Of a DNA stretch of 64,000 nt, positions 26,001-41,000 are shown piece after piece. Position 1 is the first letter of the stretch. Each line of letters begins with the position of its first letter. The DNA is from Drosophila persimilis (Eukaryota > Arthropoda > Insecta > Diptera > Drosophilidae). The stretch is taken from the NCBI RefSeq assembly GCF_003286085.1, contig NW_020825294.1:6138001-6202000 (forward strand), read 5' to 3'. A program made the translations under genes and the position numbers. The notes under the pieces are model-generated. The model was not told where the DNA came from, made no database searches, and worked only from the letters and a program-made list of their open reading frames with translations.

Positions 26001-29000
26001 CAGCCCTTGATTAAGAGGGAGAGCAGCCCTTGATTAAGAGAGAGCGCAGCCAAGTGAAAGGCTTAGGATAGTGCTGGTGGTGGGTGGGGGGTGGGCGTGG
26101 GGCAGACAATCAGTGCTTAGACTAAGTCATGTAAGCCGCTCACCAAAGCGTAAAGACAATTCAATCGATGCCACACTCACAGATACACACCCACACACAC
26201 ACACACACACATACATGGACAGAAAAGAAAGTTCTCGCTCACTTCTGGGCAAAGTGTTTGAAATATTTTCACTTTTGTCATTTCCTTGAACATACATTCC
26301 AGCGGAATGCTCGGAAGCATGACTCTGCCCACTCTCCCCTCCCCTCCCCTTCCCGCCTGCCCCTCCGTAGGGATGGGCTCGTGTTTGACCAAGGAAACAT
26401 TACTTACATGCTCTTGGAATTCCAGCTGATTTATTCACGCATCATTTGCCCGGCCACCGCCCGACACGCACCCATCTCTAGGACTAAACGCACTCGAGCC
26501 TGGCTCTGGCAAATGGCAGCGGCAGCTCAATGTTAGTTTTGTCTTCCCTCCACCCTTTGCCCTTTACCCTTTCTTTCCAGGTTTACCCTGTGCTCTTGGT
26601 GTGTGATGGACACAAGGAAATGTCTCTCAAAGAGACTGCAAGAGCCCTGAGTCGGTCCCCAGAATCCAAGAACAAGGAACACATTCCTGGGAGAGGCGCA
26701 GAAAAGGCTTACTTATCGGTCCCAGGCATCTAAGATCAAAAAAACACCGTCTTAGGCAGCTAAGTCGGTCCCCAGGATCCAAGAACAAAGTACACATTCG
26801 CAGAAAAGACTTACTTATCGGTCCCAAGAATCTAAGAACAAAATACACAGTCTTAGGCAGCTAAGTCGGTCCCCAGGATCCAAGAACAAAGTACACATTC
26901 GCAGAAAAGACTTACTTATCGGTCCCTGGAATCTAACAACAAAATACACCGTCTTAGGCAGCTAAGTCGGTCCCCAGGATCCAAGAACAAAGTAAACATT
27001 CGCAGAAAAGACTTACTTATTGGTCCCAAGAATCGAACAACAAAATACACCGTCTTAGGCAGCTAAGTCGGTCCCCAGGATCCAAGAACAAAGTACACAT
27101 TCGCAGAAAAGACTTACTTATCGGTCCCAAGAATCTAACAACAAAATACACCGTCTTTAGCCTCTGTTATGGTATTGCCACCAGCTAAAATATCATGCTA
27201 TCTGGAAGTCTTCTTCCAAAAGGTCTACAGGACTCTCACCGCCCTCCACCCCGCCAAATAGCGGGTATCTTCTAGTCCGTATGTGGACTCGAGAACGGGG
27301 CACTTTTTTGTTAGGTGCTTGCAGTGAATTTTTGGCAGTGACTGTAGAGCAAATAGAGCGTAAAAATTCCGCCTCCGGCTGCTGCCAAGTGAAAGTTGTG
27401 CGGAGAAAGTTTACCATTTGAACTGGACCGGGGGCCGTAATTTATTTTGGCTCGTGGTAATCAATGCTCCAGCTGAGTGTGCCAGAGTGCCGTATGCGGA
27501 CGGGTTAAGCCGGCAAACTGCTGGGCCAAAGCTTATCGCATCCGTTTCGTGCCCGTTTCGTGGTCTTAAAGTTGCAAAGTGGCCCGCCAGCGGGTGGGTG
27601 CAAGAGAGAGAGACAGAGAGAGGAGAGACAGTTTTATGGCCGTCAGTTGAAAGGTCACTGCAGATGGTCGATTTGTGGGGCCCACCATCCCACAGGGTGG
27701 CCCACTCCCAGTAAAATTTATGACGAACATGCTGCAACATCCTGTTAACAACCCCATTTGCATATCCACATGCACATGAGCACCCGGTTACAGTTCATCC
27801 GATTGTTCCAGAGAGAGAGAGAGAGCGGGAGAGAGTACAGTGCCCGCAGCCATAAAGCCGCATTAGCAGATGGCCCAGCAACAAACAATGCCAGCCAAAT
27901 TGTTAGCTAAATTATAACCATCATTTAAATGGTTATTTTCATTTTATTTCCTTCTGGCGAAAAAACGAAAAGCTCAGCACAAAAATCGTTACGCAAATGA
28001 TGCTCAAGGAGAGTCCAAAAAAAAGGGAGAAAAAAAATGAGAGATGGTCATAGAAAATGTATTTGTAGGGGATTTGAAACGACTTTGAATGCTCTTTTTC
28101 GGTTCAATCGGGGAGGAAATATATATAGAGTAAGAGTATATATAAATGCCCAGAGATTTCCATAATTGTCTTATTTTTTTCATTGTTCTGCTCAAAGTCC
28201 ATATGCCCGCATCTGTGGGTAGAGTACTCATAAATTTATACCAAAATGCGCAGCACTTGTGTGCAGTTGTCGCCACCACAAAGTAAAGCGGCAGCAGGAG
28301 AGAGAGACAGAGAGAGAAGAGCCCAAAAAGAGCAGAACACTGGAGGAGCAACGCTGGGGAGCTGAGGGGCAGCCGAAACTGCCAATGGCCTCAATGAGCG
28401 TTTGAGTGTGTGTGTGTTTGAGTGCGCTTCTGTGTGCGTTTGTGTACGTGGCAGCTTGAGTGGGTTTTGTGGGTGTGAGTGGGCATGCAACTGCTTTCAT
28501 TATGACAGTTAAGTGTCAGCCACACACCCATACAAATGCATAGCCCCTCTCTCAGCCGCTCATCTTTTCGGATCCGCTGGATGCTTTGTGCATATCATAA
28601 AATTTTAATTGAATTCTGGCATTTTACTATGTGCCAGGAGGCAGAAGGGGGTGGCCGGAGGGTGGCCGGGGGCGGCGAGTACAGATTACATGAACTTTAC
28701 AGTTGTCAATAACTTTGATGTCAGCCCGCGCGTGCCGCAAAAGTTCTCCCCGCAATGCAACACTCATACGCCTCGTTGGTCATGTTTCAGTGGCATGCGG
28801 CATGCGGCATGCGGCGTTGCGTGCGGGGTGTGTCAACTACTTTTCGGCTTTGGCCGTTGTTAACATTTCATTTTTGCCAGCTGCCTGCGATGCGTTTTAT
28901 GAATTCAGTTATTCCGTTGGCTGAATATTCCATTTTTTATGCCCACAGTAGGGGTTACTGTCCTGCCAGCATCCCCCCGCTATCGCCTCTGGGGCTTTTA

Positions 29001-32000
29001 TGGATTAATGCTGGCTGTTGCACACACAAAAAATTTCCACATTTGCATGACATTTTTAATGCAATTTTAATATGCGCGCGCAGCTTAATTAAATATTTAA
29101 TATCCCCACCCTTTAGCCCCACCTCCCATTTCGCTGTTTTTCCACCCTTTATCGGGTTCTCTTTGCTCCGATGTGGGAAAAGTTAATTACCAACAATATT
29201 TGTATGTGCTGCACTTAATAATTTCAATAAATTGCATTAAGTGCGAATTTTTCTTCTGCTTGTGGACACAGGAGCGGCGGGGAGTCCGGGAATGAGTGCT
29301 GAAAAGGAGATGAAATTGTAAAAGGATTCGCATTGAATTTAAGGGGTGTTGAGCGTGGATTTACGTGAAAAGTGCAGCCATAAGTAGAGGATTGCTCATT
29401 AAATTATTGAAGAAATCCCAAAAATATGTAGCCTCTCACGGGATGTTGCACAGGGTTTCCAGACACTTTAGTCCTAAATAAACCTCCTTGGCTCTTGCTT
29501 AATCCTTTGAAAGCCTTGCTTTGCCTGCAGCTGCACTCCCTGCCACATTGTGAATATTTATAGCGAACCTTTTACAATAATTACATAGAAATGCCTTCAA
29601 TTCAGTGCCAGACAGTGCCAAGACCGCAAGAAGGTCAATCCGACAAGTGTCGACTGGTTGTGTCTTAAATTCCCTTTAAGCCTTTAAGTAAATTATTGCT
29701 AATGGCCCCCACATAACCACACAAGGTCTAGGATTGGGAAGCACTGCATTCCCCGGCAAAGTAATCACAACATTTGATTGATTGAAATCAATTTCCCGTC
29801 AAAGACATCTGTGTGGGTGGTGAGGGTGGTGGTGGTGGTGCTGCTGTGTGTGTGCTTATGCATATATTTACTCAAACTCGGTTACTGCCACTGGATGGCG
29901 ATACGCTTGAAATCAAGCGAGGCGAATGCCTGTCTCCGGCTGAGCGACTGAGCGACTGAGCGACTCCCCGGGAGATGGCTCAGATGGAGCTGCCATAGAC
30001 GCCAAGTGCAGACAAGCACCGAAGACAACTTGAGACTGAGACGTACGTTCTGTCATCTTCCCTCTACACCGAAAGAAATTAAACCAATATAAGGTTATTC
30101 CTAAATAAATATTTAGCAATAAAAGTCTTTAAAAGTCATTCCCACGTTTGTTTCCACCTTAAAAGCAAATTCTTTTTAGATAGACTCCTTTTTTCTTTCA
30201 GTGTACCTCACCATTTCCACCTTCTTTTCCTTTCTTTGAGTCTAGCTGCTTTATTCCGCGAAATTAATTTCAAATGAGTGGCTGGCAGGGCTGTCATTAT
30301 ATAGAATCATATATGAATAATAAATGGAAATGCATTTGTCTGGAAATCTTAGCTCCCACCACACCCCCCAACCCCGCCCCCAATCACATCAAAGTATTTG
30401 CCCACATTGTTGGCGAGAGGGGAGGGGAGGGGATGGCGAAAATACGTGGCTGGGATTTTTATAACCAAATCAGGACAAGACAACAGAGGGCTCCCCAGAG
30501 CTACTCCTACAGCTGCTTTTTGGCATTGGTTTTTATTGTTTTTTATGATCATTTGTATTCATCAATTTTGTATTGATTTGGCTCGGAATTCGGGTGCTCG
30601 GGCAGTCGGCACCCCGAACCGAGGCGTTTATATGCCAAGACAGCGAAAGGATAAACAAAACTTGGCAAAAGGCAATGAATTTTGATGTTTTGTTGCTTCA
30701 ACTCCCAGTTTTCTGGCCAATTCCGCCCAGCATCTTACGAATTTATGAGCTATAAAAACATCTGCCAGAGCGGACGTTCCCAGTCCTCCTACCCCTCCTA
30801 CCCTCTCCCCTCTCCCGTATCTGTGGGGAAGAGCAAACAAAAGTAAAGTGCTCCACTTTTTGATTACTTTTTGTTATTGTTTTTATGATTTTTGTTGCTT
30901 CTTTCTCCGGTTTTTATTTTACATTTTTATCTAACTTTTGCTTGCTGTTTGGGGTTTTCTTTACTTTTTGTTGCCATTGCCATTGCCATTTCCATTGCGT
31001 TATTTTAATTAGGCGCCAAATGCATAATAAAATAGATATTTACCCCACATGTGTGTGCGGGATAGACGTGTGTGGGTGTGTATGTGTCCCAACATTATTT
31101 GTCCCATTTTCCGGTATTCATTTGGGCACTTTCACGACGGGTCTGTCCCTGCAACACAAAGAAAGTCCGACACAGATTTCAAGAGCGGCATTGCCACACT
31201 TTGTACACTCAGAGAAAATAGTCCTGAGGTTTGATATAGAAAAATATATAGGAAAAATAAGGTGTTTTCACTTACATTTTGGCAGTATTATGAATATTTT
31301 TAATTTAAATATGCGTCAATTTTAATCGCAATATATTTCATCTTTAATCGAAATTTAATTTTTAATCGCAATATATTTCTTTTTTTTAGTTAACATATAT
31401 TTCGCTTAAAAAAGAAATATATTTAATTTTTAATCGCAATATATTTAATTTTTGATCAAAACATATTTAATTTCTGATTGAAATATATTTCATTTTTAAT
31501 CGAAATAGTGTAATATTTTTCTACGAAATATATTTATTTTGTAATCGAAATATATTTAATTTTTAATGGATATATATTTAATATTTAATCGAAATCTATT
31601 TAATTTTTAATCGCAATATATTTCATTTTTAACCGAAATATATGTAATTTTGAATTAAAATATATTTAGTTTTTAATCGAAATATATTTCATTTTAAATC
31701 GAAATATATTTAGTTTTTAATGAATATATATTTCATTTTTAATTAAATTATATTTAATTTTTCATCGAAATATATTCCATTTCTAATCGAAATATATTTC
31801 ATTTTCAATCGAAAAATATTTAATTATTTAATCGAAATATATTCAATTTTTAATGGATATACATTTAATTTTTAATCGAAATATATTTAATTTTTCATCG
31901 AGATATATTTAACTTTCAATTGAAAGATATTTTATTTTTTTAAATAAATGTAACTCACATTTAAATCAAATATTTTCCAAATAAAAAAAAAATTTTCATA

Positions 32001-35000
32001 TTTAAATAAAATATATTTCACACTAAATTTAAATATATTTCCTACAAATGTAATATATGATATCTTTGACCGCGTTTCCCTTCAACATTTTTTCGGAGGA
32101 AGTTCCCTTTTTCATAGAGAAATCTTCCTTCCTTGCAAACGAAAGAAACGTCATCGCTGTTTCACTCAACTAATGACACAGACCATCTCCTTTTTCGCCC
32201 ACTCACCCCACGATTGCATTAGCCAGGGCGCCCGGACAGAAGCTTCAACCTGCAGTCACCCACTCGCCCGCCCCCACGCCTCCCTCTTTGACTGTCTCGC
32301 TTTTGTTGGTTGACGCTTCCGTTTCTTTTTATGATAAATTGATTGATATTTGAATTTAATGATAAGCTTGTGGGCAGGGAACCCGGGGGCGGAGTCGGGG
32401 CGGGGCCAGTCGACCGACCAGTTGGCAATTCAATTTTCCTGGGCTCTCATTTTTCAACTTCAGCAACAGCGGGCAGCGGGCCCTATCCTGGGCCATGTCC
32501 TGTGTGTTGTTGTGTCTTGTGTCCTGTGTCTTGTGGAATATGCAAATTCCTTGCCACATTTTTTCAACATTCCGCTTTTTTGTTGTTGTTCTGTTGCCAA
32601 TCTTGTTGGAGTCATCTTTGATAAGCAAACTTTTGCACTGATAATGATATTTTTATAGTGCGTTGACGAGCTTGCCAGCCATCACATCAGGGGAGTCCAA
32701 AGGAGGCACAGAACTGAGTTGTTGCGAACGAGCATGGTATATTCTACTCTTGAGAATGTTGGAAACATAAAGAAGGGTTCTGCAATTCGAGCAGAGTCTA
32801 AGGTATCCAGGATTCTTGAGTTGAACGATTATTGTAAACAGATTACTACTACAGAGGGAATAAAAAGGCAGCAGTGCCATATATTTTGATACCCGATACT
32901 CAGAGACCATGTGTATAGTAGCCAGAGGGAAAAACAACCCCTAAAACATACCTAGCGGTCGTGGTTCCTCTCCCATCTCCCATGATTGAGAGAGCTCGCG
33001 GTCTGCTTGGGGCAATCAAGGCAAGGGCCGCGGCTCGGACCGTTTCCGTCCGTTCTTTTTGATACATCGTTTTTTGTCCTTATTAAAGCATAAATAAATC
33101 ATAGTCCAAGGTATCGTGTAGGCGCAATACACGACTGTATCGTTCTTAGTTGTTTATTTTTGTAGTTGTCGTCGGTGTTGCAGCAATTTGTGGCATTGCC
33201 GACGATTGGCAATCGATTTATAGGCCAATTTGCATAATCATTTAGTTCACATGCCACAAGACACACACACATGGACAGACACGCATACTTTGGCACAAAC
33301 TTTTCCTTGAGCTAAAGAAGAAACAGGGGAAAAAAGGTTGGCATACAATTTTTGCTTGAATTTTTTATGCGAAATTGATTTTTTCCCGAACGCATTGCGG
33401 CCCCCTCACCTCCAGCAGAGCTTCCGGCCCAGACAGGGGTCCCACCCACATTCGGATGTGTCATGTATATTTACCTTCGACGGGGTCTCCCCTCCCCCCA
33501 AAAGCAATCTCAATCAGCAGCTCTAAAAACGGTTAACGACTTGTGCTCCTGAGAGTGAAAGCGGTATTCCTTGAGTAAAATTTTCATAAATTTCTCCACT
33601 TTTACCTGTAACGAAAATTGCTTAAACTTGTGATGGCCAAAAGTCCGTTTTGGCCTCATTAAAGCGCCTCCGGTCAGACGAGGCCCACTGAATTATTTAT
33701 AATACTCTTCTTTCCCTCTTGGGGCCAGGACATGCGAGTGGGGATAAGTATAGCTGCCCCCCCTCCCCCGGGCTGGGTAATATGCCAGGGCCAAGTTGTC
33801 TTTGGATATACATATCTATATACCTGTAAAGTCCTGTAGCCCCCCCCCTGTATCCGTGTCTAAGGTGTGCCTGGACCCTGGGGCTGGTCAGCAAAAGTTG
33901 AATAGGAAGTTCTTCAAATTATGCCAGAAGCACAGAAGCGGCAGACAAAACGAAGAGTCAAGAAAATTGGTCGGAAAGGAAGGAAGGCGAGCTTCGGTTG
34001 GCGGCTTCTTGCTTTTGGCTTTTCTTATTTTAAAATTTTACCTTCTATGTATTTAGGCCCATGCCCGTATTCTATGGCCATATTTCAGCTCAACTTTTGC
34101 CGCTCGTGGCCTCGAGGCATAGGCAAATTTTTTGTGCCATTTGGAACGGTAATCAAATATTAATATGGTTGGAAAGGATGAAGAGTGGCTGAAGGATGCT
34201 CGGCCTGAAAATAGGTTAACTTTTTTCCATGCAACTTCCTTCCTTATTGATGGTAATATTACAATAATACATTTATGCACATTTCTCAGACTTTCCATGA
34301 GGTTTGTATCTGTTATTCGAGGGTCGTTCCGGCCACACATTTTTTAGAGTCAAAAGCACTTTAGAGAAGGTTCTGATCGCCCGAAGAAGACGGCAGTCCT
34401 TTCCTAAAGACTCCCTTAAGATTGGAAAATAAACAAGTGAAATGTTGGCCAGCTTTCACTGCATCCAAATAAATTAAATGGGATATGTTTGGTCCTACAA
34501 AATCCCACAAACTTCATAACATAGCATTACCACCTTCATAGCATTGCTGGTGGGCTCTCTAGCTGGGAATATCTGGATTTTTTAGGTTAAAACCATCTTA
34601 AGTACTACGGCTTACTATCTAAAAACTATACTTGCTAGATTTATTGCCCATCTTTCAGTATAAAACGCCCCCAAAACACATCAAATTCTTATTTTCCTGA
34701 ACCGATTTTACCTCTTTAAGAACTTAAACCGCTTTTCATCTCAGGCTCGTACTTTTCTCTGCATCCAGCCTCGCTAGACTGCATAATTCATATGGCAAAA
34801 GGTGGCCCAAGTAAAAGTTGCCTTCTCTCAAAGTTGGCTCAAAGAGCCGGCACTTGGCATCACCTTAAGCCGCCTTTTCAGCGCCGCAAATTGCATTTAG
34901 CGCATTAATTTGACGCCTCCGCCTCCGCCTCTACCTTAGCCTCTGCCTCTGTGGGTACTGCCTTCGGGTGCATGGGAATGGCATGGAATGCTCCTGACAA

Positions 35001-38000
35001 GCCTTTTAATTCTGCCCCCAAGATAATCTCTCCTCCAGGTTTCCCGCCTGTCTCATTGTTTCTTTTCAATTTCAACAGCACGGAAAGCGGCCACAATTGA
35101 AATATTACCATTTGATAACTAAGTAAACTCCAGGGATGTGTCGGGGTCACCACAGCCACTAACCGTTTGCCAGCCGCCTCCACTCTGTCCTGTCTCGCTG
35201 GCTTTGGTAAATGGCATTTCCCCGTGACCCATTCTTACCTGAATCGCGTTGACTTTTGGCCCTCTGTGTGTACGCGAGTGCTTTGATGTCTTGCGGTTCT
35301 GTTCGCGGGTCTCCAGGGTTGGTGCGGGGTCACCAAGGCGCTGAAATTGTGCGCCGCAATCTCTTAAGACCGGCGACAAATATACTTGGGCGCCGTGCTG
35401 TGTTGGGGGTTGGAGTTGGGGCTCCGGGGTTCCGGGGGTTCCGGGGGTTCCGGGTTCTGGGGGCTTTAGGCATTACCAAGATTTAACAACAACTTCTGGG
35501 CTTTTGTCGACTCTTGGCTGTTGTCTGGCGGGTTAAACGACGCGAGCCCGCTCAGGTAGAAGACGGGGCTCGTAAATAATTAATCTGCCCGCAAAGTGCG
35601 ATTATCAAAGTGTTGGAAAAATGTTAAATAGCTCCCCAGGGCCCCCGGAGCCGGCCCCCCCTCCGTCACATTAAAATGCGGCGACAGTTCTGGGCGCTCT
35701 CCTCTGACTCTGTGGACATTTTCCCGTCGGCCATTTGTTTCGGAGTTCTTGATATTTTGTCGACTGGCAGCTTCAGTTGATGTTTTTCAATTATGCAAAT
35801 AAAGGGATTAATTTGTTGCGGCTCCAAAAACAAAAAAGAAGTAGTAGGGGGCGGGCACTGAAAATTGTTTTTAAGAATGCGCCAGGCGCTGATAAAAGTT
35901 GGTCTTACAAGGGGTCCCTGCTCCCTGCTCCCCTCTCCCCCCTCCATCCAATAAGACAGAAGATAGCAAACTGCACGACAACTATAAAAAATTTCAATTA
36001 CGAAAAGGGATGGCAGTGGCAGGGAAGTGGAACTTCCCGAAATTGACTTCATTAAAGTCGAAACAATTTTTGGACGCGGACAAGACAAGAGGCTGAGGGG
36101 AAGGAATTTTACCATAGAAAAGAGTTTCTATATTTGAAATAATGGAATCTGAAAAGAGTTTCCTTAAACCAGTACTCCGGAGTCCCCATTTGCTGCCAGT
36201 TCTTTACACGAAACCTAATATTTCCGAAACTAAGCGGTGGAAAACCAGCCAGTGGAAATATTCATTCCATTTCCATGAAGGGGTTAAAGAGCCCCGGCAA
36301 AAATAAAGAGAAAGTACGAGTAGCGGCTCATTTAATTTTATTTGTCGAAAAATTGTTGTTGGTGTCAATTTCTGGTACGTGTGCGTGTGTGTGTGTGCTG
36401 CTTTTGCCCCTTTCTATTTGGCATTTGCTTTTGGCTTTCATTTTATTTGCTGTTTCAATTGTCAGCTCCGCTTTCGGCCCAGCTTTCGGCTGAAAGTGGC
36501 TGTCGAGTATTAGGTCTAAATGGTGTATTACAAAACATTCCAACAAAAGCAACAACGAACAAGAAGTGCCATCAAGGAACTCTTTATGATGATATGGTGG
36601 CAAAATGTTGAGGGGGGGGCTGTGTTTTCGTTGGGGCGTTGCACAAATTAAACCCGAATGAAAATTAAACGATGCATGAAATTACTTTGCTTCTTTTTCA
36701 CTCTCTCTTCCTGTTTCTCGCATTCGCGGGCTGTCTGGCATACCCTTCAAAAGGGGTAGGGCATATTTCCACAAGTACTGACAGGTCTCTAGGGATCTCT
36801 AGGGGTCTCTTCTTTCATTTTAGGGTATCAAATGCTTCGGTTAGACTTCCTTTTCCTCCTCTTTTTGCTGGAGGCCAAGTTCTGCTCCTTCTGCTGTTGC
36901 GACTTTGCCTTTTGCCTTTTGGCTTTTGCCTTCGGGTTGAGCTTTCCCTCGGCCTGACTGGGGTTCCGCTTGGGGGGCCGGGGTGGGGCGTTTTTAATTT
37001 TTAATGTGCACTCAGTTGTTGTTTCTGCCGGGTAGAAGGACACACACCATTTATGCAGTCACTGTCTGGCCCAGCAAAAGTCTGACAAAGAAGCCAAGGA
37101 GAGTGCGGCCCAGTCCCGGGCCAATTTGCCGAGTCAAATGTCACTCAACTGCAATTAAGGCGCTACAAAACGATGGGGCGTGTCCTGTGACACGGGCCAA
37201 AGGTACAAGTTTAAGCGAAAATGGCTGGCATCAGCGGTTTTTACTTTATCAAAACTGTTGGGATGCTTGAAGGATTTCCCTTCTACATCGGGGCGTCCAA
37301 GGCGGCAATAATCGTTCTAGATCTCCTTTGAAGGAACCTGTGTAGCTCCATTCCCATTCATGGAGCAGGAGTTCTCTTTACATGGCCTGTGGACGCTTCA
37401 GAGGCTACTCTTAGGCCTCTTGGCTGGCCAGAAGGTGTGTAGCTCTCCATCATGGGACCTTTTGCAATGATATCCTGGGTTTGTTTGCCTTTATATCTTT
37501 GGGGACTGTCCTCAAATGTCATTTATGGGTTCCTCCCTTGGCTTCCTGGCTCCGTTCTCCTGTTTTGTGGCTTCCTCCTGCTGTTGGATCGCCTCTGCTC
37601 GACATTAAAGTCAATATATTCGAATATATACAGGTCGCTCAATAAGTCCCTCCTGTCGGAGTCCCTCCACTCCCCCTGCCCCAATCGGTGACACAAATTC
37701 TCCAGCTTATTAGCACATTTTATGGCACCATCCACTCCATTTATCTGCCTATTTTTTCGGTGCTGGCAGAGCCAAAAAAGTAACCCCATCACAATACACA
37801 CGGAAATGAATTTATAATGCATGACTTTTGCTGTTTTGTTGGCCCGTTTGGGCCATCAAATATTCTGCCATTTCGGCTGCATGTGTGGGAGGAGGGGAAG
37901 GGGGGAGACACAAGAGAGGCGCGACAGCAAAAAGGCACAACTGGAAAGGCAAACAACTAACTCATTTTGTGGTTGCCATCTCTTTTGCCCCTCTTTTTAT

Positions 38001-41000
38001 GCCAATTGTCGATTGTCTGCCACAAACAGGCACACACACACACACACACGCACACACACACACAGAGAGAAATACGGTGAAAGCATTCAGCGTATTTTTT
38101 ATTGAAGGCGCGACTGCGATTCTGATTCCGATTGCGAATCCGATTGTCGTTCCCTTTGAATACCCTGCCAGAGGGTGGGCTCATTTCCACCAGTCGTTTG
38201 TAATGCCACTGACTGCCTGGCTCCATCAGATTGAAGCTTCCAGAGAGGATTCCCCACATCCCCTGACTAAATCGTGGGTCAACTCCGCAAGGATATCAAA
38301 TGCTTCGGCCTCGCAGTGGCCTCTGCCTGACGCTTTGACTGGCCTGCTCTCTGCTTCCGCTGCCACTGAGCCTCTCTCTGCCCTCTGCCCTCTGACGATT
38401 TGTGGTGCACATTGTTCAATATTATAGTCGACCGTGTGTCTGTGTGCATAACCTCCGGCTTGGGTTTTTGAGCTGGGGCGTGTGACAGCTCAATATATTC
38501 GCCATTTGTCGCTGTATAAGCCACATAGCTGCCATCCTCCAACCTCCAACCTGGCCCATTCCCTGCGCTGCTTTTTCCCCCACACTCAAGGTGTGTGTTC
38601 TGTCGCCGCTCTCGCTGCCACTGCCACTGCCATTGCCTTTGCTGCTCTTCTGCTGCCACTGCCACTGCCTTTGCTGCTCTCGCTGCTGCCACCGCTAGTT
38701 GTCATATAAATGTGGCTTGCTGAATGTCGCAAAACTGCTGAACGATGCCAGAGACAACAGGAGATCCCTCAGACACCCACCCAGCGCCCTCTGCCCGCGG
38801 AAGCAAAGGAAAAGGCAGTCACTGTGTAACGATGCACAGTGGTTCGAAGTGTATAAAAAACGTTAGAGGAAGGGCAAGAATGGTCTTTTATATAGTCCCA
38901 ATGGTGAGGAGAGGCTACTAGATCTTGTATAGAACGGGTATAACATGTTCTCAAAGCTGTAGATGCACTTCGAACAGAATTCTGTAAGCCCTGTAAAACT
39001 TAACATAACTTTAACAGCACTTCAATGAAGAAATGTAAAGCCTTTCACGCTCTGCAGAGCTTAGATCTTCAGACTTCAATTAGGAAACTCTAATCAATAC
39101 CAACAATAAATAAATCAAATAAAATATTAAATATATGTTTTTTATAAATAATTAAAAATCTAATTATTTTTAGTTTTTTACGATATAAAATAGGTGCTAA
39201 AAATTCAAATATATCTCCCAAAAGTCGTATCCAAAGCTCTATTAAAATCCAAAAATCCAATGACAAAAATAAAGTAAGACTAACCCCAACATAGGCCCCT
39301 GGTGCCACTGTTCCAGACTGGGTGTGTGTGTGTGTGTGACTCCATTGCTTCTCTGTAGTAGTGCTGTTTGTTGTTGTTGCCGGAGAAATGCAGGAAAATC
39401 AATTTCGTTCTCCATTTGCAGTTGGCAATTTGCATAATAAGGTCGTTTGGCGCAATTTGCATGTGAATGTGATAAATTCAATGGCGGCGCTGCACGTTAC
39501 ACCACACACACACACACACACGGGCACACACACGTGCCTGTGTCTGCGTGAGTATTTGTTTTTTTTTTTTCGCCAGTGCGGCCACAGAACTCACTTTTTC
39601 ACATTTGACGTTTGAAGAAATGAAAAGTGTAACGGTATATTAAATAAGTGGGTGTGTCTCCTCCCCCTCGTCCCACCTCCCACCTCCCCCATGTGGGGTA
39701 CTGGCTCTCTCTCGGACTAGGACTGACCGAAAACCCGCCAAAATGTGTCGCCAGGCAAGGGGCAGATTTTTGCTGTTTGTGATTTAAGGGCTTTGGCATT
39801 TGTTTAGGTCTCCATACTCTTTTCAAAGGGTATTGAACTTTTGTTGAGAGGTGTTTACACTTTTGACTCCATTCTTAACCAATTAAAAACGATTTTTACA
39901 CGGGTTTTTCAGGAACCAAACTACCTTGTAAAAGCAGAATCAGGTTCACACAATTTGCTGTTATATTTTTTCCATCTTCCTGGTTTGTATATCATTGTTT
40001 TGTTCTTTTCTGGAAATTATTGTCTTATTAGTCTGTACTTTTTGTATTTTTCACGTGAAGGAAATGCGGCTGCAGGGTTAAATCCTTATAATTGGAATTT
40101 GTAATAATTATGGGCCCAAAATTATTTTTAAAAAATTCCAAAATCGCTATTTGTAGGCTGCCAAGTTTGTTACTTTATATCTGGCTTCTGCAGCACCGAA
40201 ATCCAAAATAATTAAATCATTGAAAAGAGAATTTTATGATTTTTCAAAGGATTTTATATTCTTGTTGGGTTCAAAGGGATTATCTAAAGAAATATGGTAC
40301 TAAAGTGGAAGTTTTCTACCGCTTTTAATGTCTTTAAAACTTAATATTTTATATATTCTATATTTATATTTATTTTATTATTTATTATATATTTATTTAT
40401 ATTTTGTATATTCGATTTTGTATCTATTCTATATTTAATATTTATGTCGTTTAAGAGGATTTATCCGAAAAAATATGGCTTTCCACTGTTTTTAATGTTT
40501 CTTTAACTTTGATAATTTTTTTTAAATTATATTTTGTAGGGTATGGTCTCCTTTTAAGTCTCTAGTTCTTTAGAGGCATAAATTTCCACAAAAATAAAAG
40601 CTAAAAATCTTTAAAATTTCTCTAAAGAATGACAAAGACACGAATTTGTTGCCTAAAGAGTTTTGTAAGGACTACCCAACCGATATGCACCTGCAGGGTA
40701 TTCAAACAGACTTCACCTTTCAAAATTTAAACGTAAAAATATGTGAGTTTTTTGTGTATTTGTGCCGTGCCCGCCACGTGAATTGTAGACTGCAGTGACA
40801 TGCACTGGATTGTCCCGGATCCCCGGTGGCAGGCACCCGGCGTCCAGGAACAACAACGGGAGCGTGCAAGTCAAAATTCATGTGACAGCAGGCCCCAAAA
40901 GGTTTTTTGTGTGTTTGGGTTTTGCTAGTTTTCTGGTTTAGACGGAAAATATGGCCAGCCGGAATCATAACCGCTGAAATATGCATGTGGCAAGCAAAAG

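Noticed and set aside
26651-27157. CRISPR-like array
   Set aside because: Units are contiguous 101-bp minisatellite copies without repeat-spacer alternation, and the genome is an animal one.
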